From Mayfieldus sp963772265 (GTDB lineage Bacteria; Actinomycetota; Thermoleophilia; Solirubrobacterales; 70-9), in the NCBI GenBank assembly GCA_963772265.1, contig CAVYWS010000003.1, positions 248,001 to 312,000 on the forward strand: a stretch of DNA of 64,000 nt. The letters run 5' to 3'. Below, piece by piece: positions 10,162-25,071 of the stretch; position 1 is the first letter of the stretch; the number at the start of each line of letters is the position of its first letter. Both the position numbers and the translations under genes were made by a program. The notes below the pieces were generated by a model. That model saw only the letters and a list, made by a program, of their open reading frames with translations, made no database searches and was not told where the DNA came from.

Positions 10162-11550
10162 TCAGCTGGTGCCGAGGCGCAGCTCGTGCGAGCGGCGCGC
10201 CAGCAACCGGCCCAGCGGCCCGTTGCGGCGGGCGCCGTTGCGGCGCTCGCGCTCGATCGTCCGCAGGTAGGGGTAGAAGTCGACCTGGATCGTGTGTCGC
10301 TTGGACGCCACGTAGCGCTTCGCCATGCGCTGGTCCTCGCGCTCGATCACGCGCTTCATTGCGTCCTCGCGCGGCAGCGCAGCCTTGCCTTCGAACAGGT
10401 CGGCGATCCACTCCGACTGCGCCTCGGCGATCGGCATGATCGCCCCCAGGGGCTGGATGAAGCCGATGAAGTAGAGGCCGGGATGCTCTACCGAGACGAC
10501 CCGGCGGTAGAGCGGGATCCGGTTGTCCTCGGCAGAGATCAGGCCCGGATCGAAGAACGGGAAGCTGATCTTGTAGCCGGTGCAGTAGACGACGAGGTCG
10601 ACCTCCTCCTCGCTGCCGTCGACGAAGCGGACGGTTCGACCGCCCGGGTAGCAATCGATGTTCGGCTTCACCTTGATGTCGCCGTGGCCGAGCCGCGGCA
10701 GCAGGTCCGAGGAGACGGTCGGATGGGCCTCGAGCAGCTTGTGGTCGGGCTCGGGCAGCCCGTACTTGGTCATGTCCCCGGCCGCGACCTTTATCGAGCT
10801 CATGAAGAAGAAGCGCTGGATCGGCAGCGGCAGGCGCGAGAGGACCGGCGGCCCCGCCTCGTCGGTGGGGACGCCGCGCAGGTACTTGGGGATCACGTAG
10901 GCGCCGCGCCGCATCGCCAGGAAGGTCTCGTCGGCGTAGCGAGAGGACTCGACCGCGATGTCGGTGGCCGAGTTGCCGATCCCGAGCACCAGCACCCGCT
11001 TGCCCTCGAGGACGTCGGGCTCGCGGTAGTAGTGGGCGTGGATCTGATCGCCCGCGAACTGGTCGGAGCCCGGGAACGGCGGCTCGGGCCAGCGCGGGTC
11101 CCAGTGGTGACCGTTGGCGACCATCACCGCCCCGTAGCGGTCGGTCTGCCGGCGGCCGCGGTCGTCCTCGACCGTCACCTCCCACTCTCCGTCGACCGGC
11201 TCGACCCTGGTCACCTCGGTGCGGAAGCGGACTTTGTCGCGGAGCCCGAAGTGGTCGACGTAGTCGTCGAAGTACTTGGCGATCTGCCAGTGGTTGGGGT
11301 AGTCGGGGTAGTCGTCGGGCATCGGGTAGGTCGCGTAGGACATGAGGTCGCGCGAGGTGTTGATGTGCAGCGACCGGTATGCCGACGACATCTCGTTGTC
11401 GTTCTCATAGCGCCAGTTGCCCCCGACCTCGGAGCCCTTCTCGAAGCAGTCGAAGGCGATGCCGCGTGCGTCGAGGACCTGGCAGGAGGAGATGCCCGAG
11501 GAACCGGCCCCGATCACGCAGACCTTCTGTCCCGGGCGCAGGGCTGCCAC
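10162..11550 (-). CDS. Flavin-containing monooxygenase (FMO/Baeyer-Villiger type)
   Basis: The 462-residue protein has an N-terminal FAD Rossmann motif (VCVIGAGSSGISSCQVL), the FMO fingerprint FxGxxxHxxxY (FAGDQIHAHYY, about residues 165-175), an NADPH-binding motif (LVLGIGNSATDIAVE) and the C-terminal ATG-like motif region YCTGYKISFPF. It should insert one oxygen atom into an organic substrate using NADPH and O2; the substrate is not known. GTG start. The gene sits 51 bases after the rpoC stop, co-directional, and overlaps or nearly touches the hydrolase gene. Such accessory metabolism directly behind rpoC is unusual. Confidence 0.85.
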   Translation of the reverse strand: MAALRPGQKVCVIGAGSSGISSCQVLDARGIAFDCFEKGSEVGGNWRYENDNEMSSAYRSLHINTSRDLMSYATYPMPDDYPDYPNHWQIAKYFDDYVDHFGLRDKVRFRTEVTRVEPVDGEWEVTVEDDRGRRQTDRYGAVMVANGHHWDPRWPEPPFPGSDQFAGDQIHAHYYREPDVLEGKRVLVLGIGNSATDIAVESSRYADETFLAMRRGAYVIPKYLRGVPTDEAGPPVLSRLPLPIQRFFFMSSIKVAAGDMTKYGLPEPDHKLLEAHPTVSSDLLPRLGHGDIKVKPNIDCYPGGRTVRFVDGSEEEVDLVVYCTGYKISFPFFDPGLISAEDNRIPLYRRVVSVEHPGLYFIGFIQPLGAIMPIAEAQSEWIADLFEGKAALPREDAMKRVIEREDQRMAKRYVASKRHTIQVDFYPYLRTIERERRNGARRNGPLGRLLARRSHELRLGTS

Positions 11551-11601
11551 GGCCCCAAACTACCTTGCCGAACTGTGTTTGGCTAGCTGGCCAGGATGCG
11601 G

Positions 11602-15680
<4,079 letters not shown>

Positions 15681-15726
15681 ATTCAGTCCTTAGTCGTCAG
15701 TAGTCAGTCTCCGGGCCGGCCTGCGC

Positions 15727-19284
<3,558 letters not shown>

Positions 19285-19405
19285 GTCGGCGACTCCTCAG
19301 AGGTTCAGAGGGACGGTTATACGGCGCAGTTCAGCGACGGTTGTACAGCGCGGATTGCGGGCAGCAGGGCACAACGGCGCGCGACCGTAGAAAATAACAC
19401 ACAGC

Positions 19406-19432
19406 CCGTGCCTACTTCAAGCCTGGGCACGG
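19406..19432 (-). promoter_or_regulatory. Hairpin in the rplL-rpoB intergenic region
   Basis: CCGTGCC (19406-19412) pairs with GGCACGG (19426-19432). On the minus strand the hairpin lies 19 bases after the rplL stop and is followed by a partly T-rich stretch (TTATTTTC). Many bacteria partially terminate between rplL and rpoB so that ribosomal proteins exceed polymerase subunits. This hairpin is a candidate for that attenuation, but the stem is short. Confidence 0.35.
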
Positions 19433-19450
19433 CAATATGGCCATTTGAGG

Positions 19451-19849
19451 CTATTTGAGCTCGACCGAGGCTCCGGCCTCTTCCAGCTCGCCCTTCAGTT
19501 TATCGGCTTCCTCACGCTCGATTCCCTCCTTGATCGCCTTCGGCGCCTCGTCGACGAGGGCCTTGGCCTCCTTCAGGCCGAGCCCAGTCGCGGCGCGCAC
19601 GACCTTGATCACGGGGACCTTCTGACCGCCGACTTCGGTGAGCACGACATCGACCGTCGTGGCCTCCTCCTCGCCTGCGGCGCCATCGCCCGCGGCGGGC
19701 GCTCCGGCGGGGGCGGCGGCGGCGACTGCGGTCGCCGAGACGCCGAACTCCTCCTCCAGCGCCTTGATGCGCTCGGAGAGCTCGAGGACCGAGATGCCCT
19801 TGAGCTCCTCGATCCAGTCCTCGGTGCTTGTCTTTGCCTTGGTTGCCAT
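19451..19849 (-). CDS. rplL: 50S ribosomal protein L7/L12
   Basis: L7/L12 forms the flexible stalk that recruits translation GTPases. The 132-residue protein has the N-terminal dimerisation part (WIEELKGISVLELSERIKAL), an Ala/Gly hinge and the C-terminal domain with VDVVLTEVGGQKVPVIKVVR and GLGLKEAKALVDEAP, ending in SVELK. It begins directly after the rplJ stop. Its C-terminus is normal and it shares no sign of the long acidic tail seen on L10. Confidence 0.97.
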   Translation of the reverse strand: MATKAKTSTEDWIEELKGISVLELSERIKALEEEFGVSATAVAAAAPAGAPAAGDGAAGEEEATTVDVVLTEVGGQKVPVIKVVRAATGLGLKEAKALVDEAPKAIKEGIEREEADKLKGELEEAGASVELK

Positions 19850-20593
19850 CTACTCCTGTTCCTCCTGGTTCTCGCTTGAAGTCTCTTCTGGTTGTTCCTC
19901 CGCCGGGGCGGGTTCCTCGGCGGTCTCCGCCGGCGCTTCCTCGGCCTCGGCGGCAGGAGCCTGCTCGCCTTCGGGTTCCTCCTCGGCCGCTTCCTCCTCA
20001 GCCGGCGCTTCTTCCGAAGCCTCTTCCTCAGCCGCCGGCTCCTCAGCCGGCGCCTCCTCAGCCGGCGCCTCGCCGCTGACCAGGCCCTGGTCGGCCATCT
20101 GCTGCAACTGGCTCGCCAGCCCGCCGATCATCGAGTTGAGCCCGCGGACGAGTCCCGTCAGCGGGCTCGCCACCATCCCGGCGAACTGGGCGTTGAGGGC
20201 GTCGCGGCCCGGGAGGCGGGCGATCGCCTTGAACTCGTCCGGCTCCAGTACGTCCCCGTTGACGAAGCCGCCCTTGTACTCGAGCACCTGCCATTCCCGG
20301 TCCAGGGTCGTGATCGCCTTCGCCGCCAGCGCCACGTCCCCGCGGACGAAGGTCAGCGCGGTCGGGCCATCGAGCAGCTCGGTGAGCTGGTCGCGGCCGG
20401 CCTTCTCGGCGGCAAGCTTGGTGAGCCGGTTCTTGACGATTCGGAAGCTGGCGTCGGCCTCGCGCAGCTTCGCCCGCAGCTCGGCGGCCTGGGGCACGCT
20501 TATCCCCCTGTAGTCGATCGCGAAGATCGTCTCGGCGGCCTCGATCTGGCCGGCGATCTCCTCGACTGCTGCGGTTTTCTCTTCGCGGTTCAT
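19850..20593 (-). CDS. rplJ: 50S ribosomal protein L10 with long acidic tail
   Basis: L10 anchors L7/L12 to the ribosome and represses rplJL by binding its own leader. The start is MNREEKTAAVEEIAGQIEAA (ATG 20591-20593); an upstream in-frame extension falls in the leader terminator and is rejected. Core motifs include FAIDYRGISVPQAAELR and LLDGPTALTF. Residues after about 175 form a roughly 70-residue Ala/Glu/Pro repeat-like tail (APAEEAPAEEPAAEEE type), making 247 residues versus about 170 usually. The gene is preceded by an L10 leader and an inserted transposase. Confidence 0.95.
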   Translation of the reverse strand: MNREEKTAAVEEIAGQIEAAETIFAIDYRGISVPQAAELRAKLREADASFRIVKNRLTKLAAEKAGRDQLTELLDGPTALTFVRGDVALAAKAITTLDREWQVLEYKGGFVNGDVLEPDEFKAIARLPGRDALNAQFAGMVASPLTGLVRGLNSMIGGLASQLQQMADQGLVSGEAPAEEAPAEEPAAEEEASEEAPAEEEAAEEEPEGEQAPAAEAEEAPAETAEEPAPAEEQPEETSSENQEEQE

Positions 20594-20613
20594 CTGGGTG
20601 CTGGGTGGGCAAC

Positions 20614-20735
20614 AAAAAACCCGCCGGCAGGCGGGCACAAAGATCCAACGGTCTCTGGCTCCACCTGCACCGGGCTTCCGGGCTCTCGCCCCGCCGGTGG
20701 TCTTTGGCAGGCGGACGATGTTAGCCGAGAGCGCC
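20614..20735 (-). ncRNA. L10 leader RNA with terminator before rplJ
   Basis: The minus strand upstream of rplJ has GC-rich stems and the segment GGTGCAGGTGGAGCCAGAGACC, resembling the L10-binding leader known from Firmicutes and Actinobacteria. It ends in a hairpin CCCGCC-TGCC-GGCGGG (20620-20635) followed by six T residues (20614-20619), an intrinsic terminator only about 20 bases before the L10 start. This implies L10-controlled attenuation of rplJL. The upstream edge of the leader is uncertain and lies close to the inserted IS. Confidence 0.65.
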
Positions 20736-20773
20736 GGCTAGGTCTGCGCCCCAACCACGTTCTTTCGTCCGGC

Positions 20774-20822
20774 CCTCCTTGGAGGCTGGGGGATGAGACC
20801 CCACCCAGCTCAACCAAGGAGG
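20774..20822 (+). promoter_or_regulatory. Hairpin masking the transposase ribosome-binding site
   Basis: CCTCCTTGG (20774-20782) is exactly complementary to CCAAGGAGG (20814-20822), extended inside by CTGGG/CCCAG pairing. The right arm contains the Shine-Dalgarno AAGGAGG located seven bases before the transposase ATG. An RNA that includes both arms would hide the ribosome site. IS10 and IS50 use this device so that transcripts entering from outside do not produce transposase; a start of transcription inside the left arm would free the site. Confidence 0.65.
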
Positions 20823-20828
20823 AACCGG

Positions 20829-21797
20829 ATGACATTGCATCGCAACGCCAGGACGTGTCCAGCCTCAAGGCGGCTGATAGCTCGTCGCGTGCTCGAGGAA
20901 GGCTGGGGGCTGACGGCGGCGGCCGAGGCCGCCGGCGTCAGCGTGCCGACCGCGCGCAAGTGGGTGCGTCGTTTCAAAGAGGACGGCGAGGCAGGCCTTG
21001 ACGACCGCTCCTCAGCGCCCAGACGCTGCCCCAACCGCACCCCGCGAGAGCGCGTGGGGGCGGTCCTTGCGCTGCGGCGGCTGCGCTTTACCGCCGAGCA
21101 GATCGGCGAGGCGCTGAGCATGCCGCACTCCACCGTGTCCTTGATCCTCAAGCGCGAAGGCGTTGGGCGCCTGCCTCGCTTGGGAGTCCAAGAGCCCGAG
21201 CGCCGCTACGTGCGCTCTGCAGCGGGAGAGCTGATTCACATCGACGTCAAAAAGCTGGGACGCATCGCCCGCCCAGGGCATCGGGTCACCGGCTCCAGAG
21301 CCCCCAAGGGCTATCACCTCCAGGCCTATGAGCAGGGCTGGGAGTTCGTGCACGTCTGCGTTGATGACGCCACCCGCCTGGCCTACGTCGAGGTCCTAGA
21401 CGACGAGCACCCAGGCACAGCAATCGGCTTCCTGCGCCGGGCGGTCCGCTACTTCGCGGGTTTTGGGGTGAAGGTCCAAGGCGTGATGACCGACAACGGC
21501 AACCCCTACCGCTCCACTGCCCATGCGGTTGCCTGCCGCGAGCTGGGGATCCGCCACCTGCGCACCGAGGCCTACCGCCCGCAGACCAACGGCAAAGCAG
21601 AGCGCTTCATCCGCACCCTGGTCGATGACTGGGCCTACGCGGCTGTCTACGGCTCAAGTGATGAGCGCGCCCTGGCCCTGCCCGGCTGGCTCGATCACTA
21701 CAACCACCATCGCCTTCACCGCGGGATTGCGAGGATGACTCCGATGCAACGGCTACGCGAGCTCCAAGCCAACAACCTGGCTGGAGCCCACAGCTAG
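20829..21797 (+). mobile_element. IS481-type transposase (DDE, rve domain)
   Basis: The 322-residue product has an N-terminal HTH pair (RRVLEEGWGLTAAAEAAGVS, RKWVRRFKEDGEAGLDDRSS) typical of IS481-family transposases and a DDE integrase core: first Asp in HIDVKKLGRI, second in VMTDNGNPYRS, Glu in TNGKAERFIRTLVDDW. The ATG follows AAGGAGG by seven bases. It lies on the plus strand inside the minus-strand rplA-rplJ interval; its TAG stop (21795-21797) overlaps the rplA stop (21794-21796). I could not find convincing terminal inverted repeats or a target duplication by eye. The frame is intact, so it may be active. Confidence 0.88.
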
Positions 21798-22603
21798 GCG
21801 GCGGCCGGCGCTTCGGCCTCGTCGGCGGAGTCCCCGCCCCCGGCCTCGGGCTCTTGCCCCGAGCCCCCCGCCCCATTCTGATCGGACGTGGCACCAGCGC
21901 CGACGATGTCGCGCTCACCGGTCTTGCCGGTATCGACGCGGATCCCTGGGCCCATCGTCGTGGTCAGCGTGCTGGAGAGGATGTAGCGGCCCTTGGCGCC
22001 GGCGGGCTTGGCGCGGACGATCTCCTCGATCACCGCGGCGTAGTTCTCGAGCAGCGCCCGCTCGTCGAAGCTCGCCTTGCCGATCGTCAGGTGGACGACG
22101 GCCTGGCGATCGGTCCGGTACTCGATCTTGCCTGCCTTCGACTCGCCCACCGCCTTCTGGATGTCGTCGGTGACGGTGCCGACCTTGGGGTTGGGCATCT
22201 TGCCCTGCGGGCCGAGGACCCGGCCCAGCTTCCCGACCACCGACATCATGTCCGGGGTCGCGATCGCGACGTCGAAGTCGGTCCAGCCCTCTTCGACCCG
22301 TTTGGCCAGGTCCTCGTCGCCGACGAAGGTCGCGCCGGCCGCCTCGGCGTCGCGCGCCTTCTGGCCCTTGGCGAAGACGGCGATCGTGACGTCCTTGCCG
22401 AGACCGTGCGGGAGAGCGAGGGTTCCGCGTAGCTGTTCGTCGGCGTGGCGCACGTTGACCCCGAGGCGAACGTGCAGCTCGACCGTCTCGTCGAACTTCG
22501 CCGTCGCGGTCTCCTTCAGCAGCCGCACCGCTTCGCCCGGCGGATAGTGATGCGAGCGGTCGATCTTCTCGATCCCCTGGCGGTAGCGCTTGCCGTGAGC
22601 CAT
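21794..22603 (-). CDS. rplA: 50S ribosomal protein L1 with C-terminal extension
   Basis: L1 forms the mobile L1 stalk that releases deacylated tRNA and represses its own operon in many bacteria. Motifs TVELHVRLGVNVRHADEQLRG-like, GKMPNPKVGTVTDD and IEYRTDRQAVVHLTIGKASF are typical. The family normally ends near the ILSSTLTTTMGPGIRVD segment; here about 45 further Gly/Glu/Asp/Ala-rich residues follow and end exactly at the transposase stop. The tail could be native, like those of L4 and L10, or its last codons may come from the element end. Its ATG overlaps the rplK stop. Confidence 0.94.
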   Translation of the reverse strand: MAHGKRYRQGIEKIDRSHHYPPGEAVRLLKETATAKFDETVELHVRLGVNVRHADEQLRGTLALPHGLGKDVTIAVFAKGQKARDAEAAGATFVGDEDLAKRVEEGWTDFDVAIATPDMMSVVGKLGRVLGPQGKMPNPKVGTVTDDIQKAVGESKAGKIEYRTDRQAVVHLTIGKASFDERALLENYAAVIEEIVRAKPAGAKGRYILSSTLTTTMGPGIRVDTGKTGERDIVGAGATSDQNGAGGSGQEPEAGGGDSADEAEAPAAA

Positions 22604-23028
22604 CAGCCCTCCACGTCGACGCCCATCGAGCGCGCGGTCCCGGCGATGATCTTCGACGCCGCGTCGATGTCGTTTGCGTTGAGGTCGGGCATCTTGCGCT
22701 CGGCGATCTGCCGCACCTGGGCCATGCTGATCGTGCCGACCTTGTTGACGTGTGGCTCGCCGGACCCTTTGTCGATCCCGATCGCCTCCTTGATCAGCAC
22801 CGCGGCCGGCGGCGTCTTGGTGACGAACTCGAACGAACGGTCCTCATAGACGGTGATCTCGACCGGGATGATCGTCCCGCCCTCCTGCTGGGTCTGGGCG
22901 TTGAACGCCTTGCAGAACTCCATGATGTTGACCCCGTGCTGGCCCAGGGCGGGGCCGACCGGCGGCGCCGGGTTGGCGGCGCCGGCAGGGATCTGCAGCT
23001 TGATCATCGTCAGGACCTTCTTGGCCAT
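22603..23028 (-). CDS. rplK: 50S ribosomal protein L11
   Basis: L11 binds the GTPase-associated centre of 23S rRNA and is needed for the stringent response through RelA-type enzymes. The 141-residue protein contains the Pro-rich N-terminal LQIPAGAANPAPPVGPALGQHG and NIMEFCKAFNAQT, and the rRNA-binding C-terminus with ANDIDAASKIIAGTARSMG. Normal length; ATG overlap with rplA stop indicates coupling. Confidence 0.97.
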   Translation of the reverse strand: MAKKVLTMIKLQIPAGAANPAPPVGPALGQHGVNIMEFCKAFNAQTQQEGGTIIPVEITVYEDRSFEFVTKTPPAAVLIKEAIGIDKGSGEPHVNKVGTISMAQVRQIAERKMPDLNANDIDAASKIIAGTARSMGVDVEG

Positions 23029-23037
23029 CGGGCCAGC

Positions 23038-23559
23038 CTAAATCTTTTTGACCTGGTCGTATCCGACCTCGACCGGCGTCTCGCGGCCGAAGATCGAGAC
23101 CAGGACCTTGAGCTTGGCTGCGTCCTCGTTGATCTCGGCGATCTCGCCCGAGAAGTCCGAGAGCGGGCCGGAGATCACCTTGACCTGCTCGCCGATCGAG
23201 AACTGGGCCTGGGTGCGCGGGCGCTCGGCGGTCTCGCGGTGCAGCAGCCGGTCCACCTCTGGCTTCGACAGCGCGACCGGCTTGTTGCGGGAGCCGACGA
23301 ACCCGGTCACCCCCGGGGTGTTCTTGACCAGCCCCCAGGCGTCGTCGGACATCTCCATGTTGACCAGCACGTAGCCGGGCATCGTCCGCTTCTCGGTCTG
23401 CACCTTCTGGCCGTCCTTGAGCTCGGATACCTGCTCGGTCGGCACGACGACCTGGCGGATCTGCCGCTCCTGGCTCATCGTGTGGACCCGGTGCTCGAGG
23501 TTGTGCTTGACCTTGTTCTCGTGCCCGGAGTAGGTGTTGATCACGTACCAGCGATACAT
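23038..23559 (-). CDS. nusG: Transcription termination/antitermination factor NusG
   Basis: NusG links RNA polymerase to Rho or to S10 on the ribosome. The 173-residue product starts MYRWYVINTYSGHENKVK, has the NGN-domain sequence PTEQVSELKDGQK and PGYVLVNMEMSDDAW, and the C-terminal KOW domain (GEQVKVISGPLSDFSGEI) ending GYDQVKKI. Normal length. It lies between secE and rplK as in most bacteria. Confidence 0.96.
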   Translation of the reverse strand: MYRWYVINTYSGHENKVKHNLEHRVHTMSQERQIRQVVVPTEQVSELKDGQKVQTEKRTMPGYVLVNMEMSDDAWGLVKNTPGVTGFVGSRNKPVALSKPEVDRLLHRETAERPRTQAQFSIGEQVKVISGPLSDFSGEIAEINEDAAKLKVLVSIFGRETPVEVGYDQVKKI

Positions 23560-23584
23560 GTGAAAAGGGTCTTCCTCTCTCGAT

Positions 23585-24109
23585 TCAGAGGATCTGCTTG
23601 ATCATCCAATTGAAGGCCGCATCGAGCGCCCCGAGGTAGGCAGCGGCGATCGCGACGAAGACGACCGTCACCGCCGAGGCCTGCACAAGGGTGTCTCGAT
23701 CCGGCCACTGCACACGCTTCAGCTCCGCCGCGCAGGAGACGATGAAGCCGATCACCGCGCCGCGCTGGCGCTCCTGGGTGGCCTGCTTCTCGCGCTTCGC
23801 GATCCGCTCGCGCTCGCGGCGCTTCTCCTCGTCCCGGGCCCGCTTCTCCTTCTCCTTGCGTTCGCGCTCGGCGGCGCGGCGGTCGGCCCGGCTCGGTGCC
23901 TTGGGGGCGTCGGGGGTCTCCAGTGCCGACTCGGGAGCGTGGGCTCCGATCCCAGCCTCCACCGCCTCGGCTTCGGCGACGTCGCCCGAGATCGGCACCT
24001 GGGTGTCGTGCTGGGCTCGCGCTTCGCTGCCGTCGGTCCCCTTGGACTGGCGTTCGCGGGCCTCGCGGGCGCGCCGCTCGGCCTTTCGCTGGGCGCGGGT
24101 CTTGGCCAC
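23585..24109 (-). CDS. secE: Preprotein translocase subunit SecE with long hydrophilic N-terminus
   Basis: SecE clamps SecY in the Sec translocon. The conserved part is C-terminal (from about residue 112): AELKRVQWPDRDTLVQAS followed by one membrane helix (AVTVVFVAIAAAYLGALDAAF). The first roughly 110 residues are charged and Arg/Glu-rich (for example KEKEKRARDEEKRRERERIA), likely a long cytosolic helix; the total of 174 residues is far above the about 65 of single-helix SecE. The GTG start overlaps the rpmG TAG by one base. Confidence 0.9.
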   Translation of the reverse strand: MAKTRAQRKAERRAREARERQSKGTDGSEARAQHDTQVPISGDVAEAEAVEAGIGAHAPESALETPDAPKAPSRADRRAAERERKEKEKRARDEEKRRERERIAKREKQATQERQRGAVIGFIVSCAAELKRVQWPDRDTLVQASAVTVVFVAIAAAYLGALDAAFNWMIKQIL

Positions 24110-24273
24110 TAGCGGGTCTCCTTGTGGTCAGTGTGCCGACCGCACCAGCGGCAGTACTTGCGCAGCTCGATTCGGTCCGGGCTGTTGCGCCTGGACTTGT
24201 TCGTCTGGTAGTTGCGGCGCTTGCAGTTCTCGCATGCAAGCGTCACCGCGATGCGAACCTCTCCGCGAGCCAT
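24109..24273 (-). CDS. rpmG: 50S ribosomal protein L33, zinc-binding form
   Basis: The 54-residue product MARGEVRIAVTLACENCKRR continues through NYQTNKSRRNSPDRIELRKY and ends CRWCGRHTDHKETR. Two Cys pairs (CENC and CRWC) mark the zinc-binding C+ form of L33. It heads the rpmG-secE-nusG-rplK series, as in most Actinobacteria and Firmicutes. A terminator-like hairpin lies 25 bases before its start. Confidence 0.95.
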   Translation of the reverse strand: MARGEVRIAVTLACENCKRRNYQTNKSRRNSPDRIELRKYCRWCGRHTDHKETR

Positions 24274-24297
24274 TTCTCCTAGCGGACGCCTTTACAG

Positions 24298-24329
24298 AAA
24301 AACGTTCCGGGCGCAGGGCGCCGGAACGT
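24298..24329 (-). terminator. Intrinsic terminator in the rpmG leader
   Basis: On the minus strand ACGTTCCGG (24321-24329) and CCGGAACGT (24302-24310) form a perfect 9-bp stem with a 10-base GC loop, followed by four further T residues (24298-24301). It is the strongest terminator-like structure in the window and lies only 25 bases upstream of rpmG. It either closes a short upstream transcript or is an attenuator for the rpmG-secE-nusG-rpl-rpo operon. Confidence 0.7.
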
Positions 24330-24549
24330 GGCCAAGGATAGCGCGCCGCCACGCGGGCCTCCGGCACGGGTCGGGACCCCGGGAAGACCCCTGAAACGCG
24401 AAGGGGCGCCGCATCATGGCGCCTCCCGCGAAGTTCCCCAATCGATCTGATGGTCAGCTTGGACCGGAGCCTTTCCTCAGCTACCTGCGATGAGAACGCC
24501 AACAGGAATTACGAGCTTTGGTCGGGCACGTCGCCGTAGCGACTGCGGC

Positions 24550-24578
24550 AAGATACACAGTCTCTACTTAATTTTCAA
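24550..24578 (-). promoter_or_regulatory. Candidate sigma-70 promoter for the rpmG-to-rpoC operon
   Basis: In an AT-rich patch the minus strand reads TTGAAA (24573-24578), a 17-base spacer and TATCTT (24550-24555). Transcription would begin near 24,543 and give a leader of about 270 bases that includes the terminator at 24298-24329. Other positions are possible; the assignment rests on consensus and spacing only. Confidence 0.5.
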
Positions 24579-25071
24579 TAGTCGAGAACCATATTTCTGA
24601 TGAATTGGTCTTCCAATAGTGGGGTGGCTCGTGCCTGAGGGCTGAACCGACCCACCACCGAGCGGCGGCGTGGGGCCTGCCGCTCGGTGGGGATCGGAAT
24701 CCCGGAGCCGACTAGCGATCTAGCCGTCCGTGGCCACGACCGCGAGGTCGCCGGCCCCGCCCATCAGCAGGCCTCCCCGGACCCGCCGTTGAGTCTTGTG
24801 CTGCCCTGCCTGGCCCTTCCGGCGGCCACCCTGCCCAGGTGCCGCACAGGAAGTCTGAAGCTGTGGGTTTCCCCCAGTGAAACGGCACTCATAGACCCTC
24901 CGACTGTCTTTGGTTCGGCGCCTCCAGGGCTCAAGGAGGACGGTAGATCTGCCGATAGGGATTGGTCAACCCGCAAATTCGGTAAATGACCCCTGGCTAT
25001 TCGTCCGCTTAGGCACGGCCGCAACCGAGGGGACACGGGCAGGTGTCGGTGTGATTCGGGTCCGGGAGGGG
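24579..25071. other. Gene-free interval with a perfect 12-bp inverted repeat
   Basis: No convincing gene was seen in this roughly 490-base stretch on either strand. It contains a perfect inverted repeat CCACCGAGCGGC (24655-24666) / GCCGCTCGGTGG (24679-24690) with a 12-base loop and no adjoining T-run. Short open frames here lack family resemblance and lie opposite or beside one another. The repeat could be an unrecognised leader element, an operator or a remnant of a mobile element. Confidence 0.4.
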
